Below are positions 19,854 through 23,112 of a stretch of 23,112 nucleotides of DNA, piece after piece. The notes under the pieces were generated by a model. It had not been told where the DNA came from. It saw only the letters and a program-made list of their open reading frames with translations, and made no database searches. A program made the position numbers and the translations under genes. Source of the stretch: Chloromonas sp. AAM2 (lineage: Eukaryota > Chlorophyta > Chlorophyceae > Chlamydomonadales > Chlamydomonadaceae); contig QAXH01003764.1 in the NCBI GenBank assembly GCA_004335635.1, forward strand, positions 1 to 23,112, in the 5' to 3' direction. Each line of letters opens with the position of its first letter. Position 1 is the stretch's first letter.

Positions 19854-22200
19854 ATGGCCTCCCGATCCATGCAGCTGGAAAGGGCATCACTACGCCAGTG
19901 CTTGGGTATCTCCAGGGTGTCGCCCAGGCTCATGCGCGCTTGCAACGTCTCCAACATAAACGAATGTTATCGGCATGTGGCCCGCATGAAGCAGTTCAAG
20001 ATGCAAGTGCGTGAGCATCATGGCAAAGCTCGTGCTGTGCAAGCCAGCCGCCAGTGGACAGAGGCGGCCATTGCAATACAAAGGGCATGGCGTGCCAAGC
20101 ATTTGATTTCCACTCATGCTGATGTGTCATCCATGGAGGGGGCAGTCAGCAATCATAAGTTTGCATTCGGCACCTGCGAAAAGAGCCTGGCTGATATTGC
20201 GCGCCCCATGTGTGCAAATGATCAAATGGTTGAACCATGCCTGGCAGGCATTCACAGCACATAACATAACATTCACAGCACAACCAGGGGAGCACTGCTC
20301 ATGAAACATATGGAAAACATGGTGAGGGCTCAGGTCACAGCCACGGAGGCAGAGGACTGCAAGAGCACCAGGTGGTGGGGCGACCGCATTCTGCTCCAGG
20401 CATACGACATGGTCAAGGTGCGAGCATGAGCCTACAGCAAGCAAGCAGTAACGACTGCTGCCCGTTCAGGCTAGTCTTGGTCGGCATGGGGCATCTGATG
20501 TGCATACTGCGCAGGTGCTGGACAAGTACTCAAAAGGCGCACTGCAACTGCTGTTGGAGCTGCTGCGGGCAGCCCTGCTGCGCATCCTGCCTGCCCGGCG
20601 GGTGCCTCCTCTGGAGCACCTCAAGATGTTCATGGGCGTCAATCACCCCCTCAAGGAGGGATCTCGCAGTGAGCGTCATGGGATTGCCAGAGCGGTAAGT
20701 GCCAGAGCTGGAGTGATGTAGGTTCGCTTGTACTTGCACTGCTAACACCTGCGCTGGCAGTGGCACTGGAACTGCAACTGCCACACGCACTCACAACTCA
20801 CATGGTCCCTGCTTTCATGCAGTACCATGGCCCTTACTACCGCTGTTGTGTGCAGCATGATGATGCGCCTCAGAGTGTCTGGGAAAGGGATGCCCAAGCT
20901 ATGCAGCGCGTGCACCTGGCTGGCTCAAAGCAGGGACGGGAACGCTTGGTAATCCGTACTGACCTGCCATGCACATCGAAGCACACACAGCAGGCAATTG
21001 CAGTCGGCCTAGGCGCTCCACCCCTGCCACACTCGTTACGCCTCAAGCATGGCGATCTGTGCGGGTTTTCTTGCAAGGTGGGTGTAAAGTTGTGGTTTCT
21101 GTCAGACAAACTTCACATGTCATCCCAGGCGCCATGTCACCCCAGGCGAACACCCGCTTGTCATGATTTGCCCCCGTGCACACATACACAAGCTTGCTGT
21201 ATATGAGTGACTGTGCCGCATATGATAGCCCATGTCCAGCTGTCCTTTCCACTGTCCGCAACTGCTTGCGAACGTGTGGTGTGTGCAGATGGCGGGCCGC
21301 ATCAAGGTGCAGGGAGGAAGGATGCAGCACCAGGCTGTGTTCTTTGGCGCTGATTCTGCATCGGTGTCAATTATAATCGACCTGCCCCATGACGAGCTCA
21401 GCATTGCGGGGGAACCGCTGGCAGGTCGTCTGTGCCAGCCTGCCCCGGCCATGCCTGTCACTCTGGATGGACTGCTGGCTGGTGCTGCCCAGCGCTGGGC
21501 ACAGCTCCGGGCCAGTCATAAGGTGGACCTTATGTCTGAGGTCAGGGCCACTGGACCCAAGGTGACGGCCTTTCTCCACGCGAACAAACATTGTTCGCTG
21601 GCAGGTGAAAAAGGATTGCGGTGACCATGAGGTGGAGTGGACATGGACATGTGTTGACAGCATGTTATATATCTCCAGCAATATACCTACTTCATGTCAC
21701 CTTGCAGCAGGAGGGCAACACAGGTGCGAGGATGTGTGAGCATGTGAGCAGTGAATTCCTTTGTGCAAGCTTGCCGTACTGCAGGTACGGCTTCAGCACG
21801 GGCCTCCGTGCATGAAGCGCTCAGCAAGTGGGCGCCAGACGTGCACACTGGCGAGCTGAGCCTGGATGAGGTGGTGGAGGCGGCACGCAGGAATGGAGTA
21901 CCGCTGACAGGGGATGCTGCTGAGGCAATGCGCCTGCAGGCAGCTGCGGCTTCCTTTCCCAACTTGAGGCCGCATGACGCAGGTGTGTTGGGGGTGTACA
22001 TGGGCATGGCATAAGTACTAACAGCGCATAGGTACAGGGCATTCCACTTATGCCAGGTGTTTGGGTCTCTGTGTCGATGTGTGTGTTATGACTGACATGT
22101 TTTGCTCTCTCCGCTTAATCCTGTTGATTGCAGCTCAAACTTGGTACGACGATGACGGCACCAAGCACAACGAGGGTGGCGCAGCGAAGAAGGGTGAGTT

Positions 22201-22258
<58 letters not shown>

Positions 22259-22684
22259 GAATGCGCTTGTGTTTGTAGGATTGCAGGTGTGAACACACCT
22301 CTGCATCATTTGCCCATCAGTCACCGATTTGTTGTCGTGATGTGCCGCGCCATGTGCCGTGTGCATCGCTGATCATCACTTTCAACGCCCTCGTGGAAGC
22401 TGCCGAGTAGCTAGCGCAGGTCGTAAGCCAGATTCGTACCCACACACACAGTCTGTATGCGCTAATGGCAACATTGCCCTGATGTCCTCGCAGGGACTGC
22501 GACAGCTGGAATCAGCAAGGCTTCTGGCAGCGGCGCCGTCAACAACTGGGTGGGAACAGACTTCTGCCTGTGGTGCTCTGACAACCAAGCTGAGGTGGAG
22601 GGAATGGAGGCTGCGCCCGTGTATCGTCAGGGAGATGAGGAGTGTCTCTGGAAGAAAGAGCACCCCAGTCAGCCATTCCCATGA
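19854..22684 (+). CDS. Uncharacterised IQ-motif protein, ten exons
   Basis: Reconstructed exons: 19854-20209, 20288-20417, 20515-20694, 20823-21077, 21289-21540, 21605-21631, 21708-21723, 21785-21982, 22134-22193, 22494-22684. Phases join throughout, giving 554 aa. The ATG is the first after an in-frame stop at 19809. Visible features: a basic N-terminus; one IQ calmodulin-binding motif, AAIAIQRAWRAKHL (71-84); a Leu-rich helical stretch, ALQLLLELLRAALLRIL (171-187); an acidic WYDDDG (475-480); a Cys/Trp-rich C-terminus, NNWVGTDFCLWCSD (508-521). No signal peptide or membrane span is obvious. I do not recognise the family; calmodulin binding is the only inferred activity. Uncertain points: the exon 1/2 junction, the exon 5 donor (21540 or 21561, both in phase), and the 27-nt and 16-nt microexons 6 and 7. 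It follows FANCJ on the same strand, with about 1.2 kb between them. Confidence 0.7.
22202..22257 (+). repeat. (TG)n microsatellite in IQ-motif gene intron 9
   Basis: About 28 uninterrupted TG units begin 8 nt after the exon 9 donor, which itself reads GTGAGT. The repeat supplies many extra GT dinucleotides beside the true donor. Confidence 0.95.
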
Positions 22685-23112
22685 GGACCAACCAATGCGC
22701 TGCTTGCAGGAAGTGGAAGGCTGTCAGAAAGAAGATGGGGCTTGAGCTGGTTTCATGGGTTTTGCGTGTACCTAAGGCATGCAAGAGTCGAGACTAGATA
22801 TCATCCTGGCCAACACTGAGCAACAATAGGAAACGTTCTGGAGAAAAAGCAAAGAAAGCAAAAGTCAGAGCGTGGGAGGGTCAGGGAAACTGAAGCCCTG
22901 GTGGCCAAGGCATGGGCAGTCGGAAACTAAGCTCGCTTTGGCTCTTGAGGGTACCTGAACATCTTGTGCTTGATGCCAGAACAGCACTCCGTCTCGTTGC
23001 TGGGATCATGCATGCGGCTATCCATGAAGTGTGTAATGAGGTCTACGGGGTATATATATGTATTTACACCAGGGAAGCCGTCAGAGGACACGGAACGGGA
23101 TGGGCACCGCCC
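22685..23112 (+). other. 3' UTR and flank of the IQ-motif gene
   Basis: No coding exon is seen. The stretch holds a TGTAA at 23032-23036 and an AT run (TATATATATG) near 23050 that could be the TATA box of a gene beginning beyond the window. Confidence 0.5.
23032..23036 (+). terminator. TGTAA polyadenylation signal of the IQ-motif gene
   Basis: TGTAA lies about 350 nt after the TGA at 22682-22684, in a typical place for a chlorophyte 3' UTR end. Confidence 0.55.

Overview
This window is nuclear DNA of an intron-rich eukaryote, most likely a chlorophyte green alga. Introns are short to medium (about 80-750 nt) with GT..AG borders. Genes are followed by TGTAA, the polyadenylation signal typical of green algae. 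Protein families are eukaryotic, and dinucleotide microsatellites sit inside introns. The species cannot be named from the sequence. There is no sign of prokaryotic operons, CRISPR, or viral or phage genes.

Layout: (1) 1 to about 1,900: fragments of an unidentified plus-strand gene, probably its 3' part, with a tRNA-like repeat in a probable intron. About 1,900-2,963 looks non-coding and lies between this gene and a convergent one. (2) 2,964-7,130, minus strand: a complete ten-exon mitochondrial carrier closest to uncoupling protein 4 (UCP4/SLC25A27), rebuilt exon by exon with consistent phases (311 aa). (3) 7,131-7,617: a 487-bp divergent promoter region. (4) 7,618 to about 18,603, plus strand: a complete FANCJ/BRIP1-type Fe-S DNA helicase in about 19 exons (about 1,537 aa). 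All helicase motifs and the four-cysteine cluster are present. The last large exon encodes a roughly 720-residue low-complexity tail rich in Gln, Pro and Gly-Trp. (5) 18,604-19,853: intergenic. (6) 19,854-22,684, plus strand: an unrecognised ten-exon, 554-aa IQ-motif protein. Its 3' flank carries a TGTAA signal and runs to the window end.

FANCJ helicases unwind G-quadruplexes and act in interstrand-crosslink repair. UCP4-like carriers sit in the inner mitochondrial membrane. The two genes are head-to-head and probably share regulatory DNA, but no functional link can be shown from sequence alone. The most unusual elements are the GW/WG-rich, prion-like tail on FANCJ, a 58-bp near-identical copy of the start of FANCJ exon 5 lying in the preceding intron, and the unassigned IQ-motif protein.
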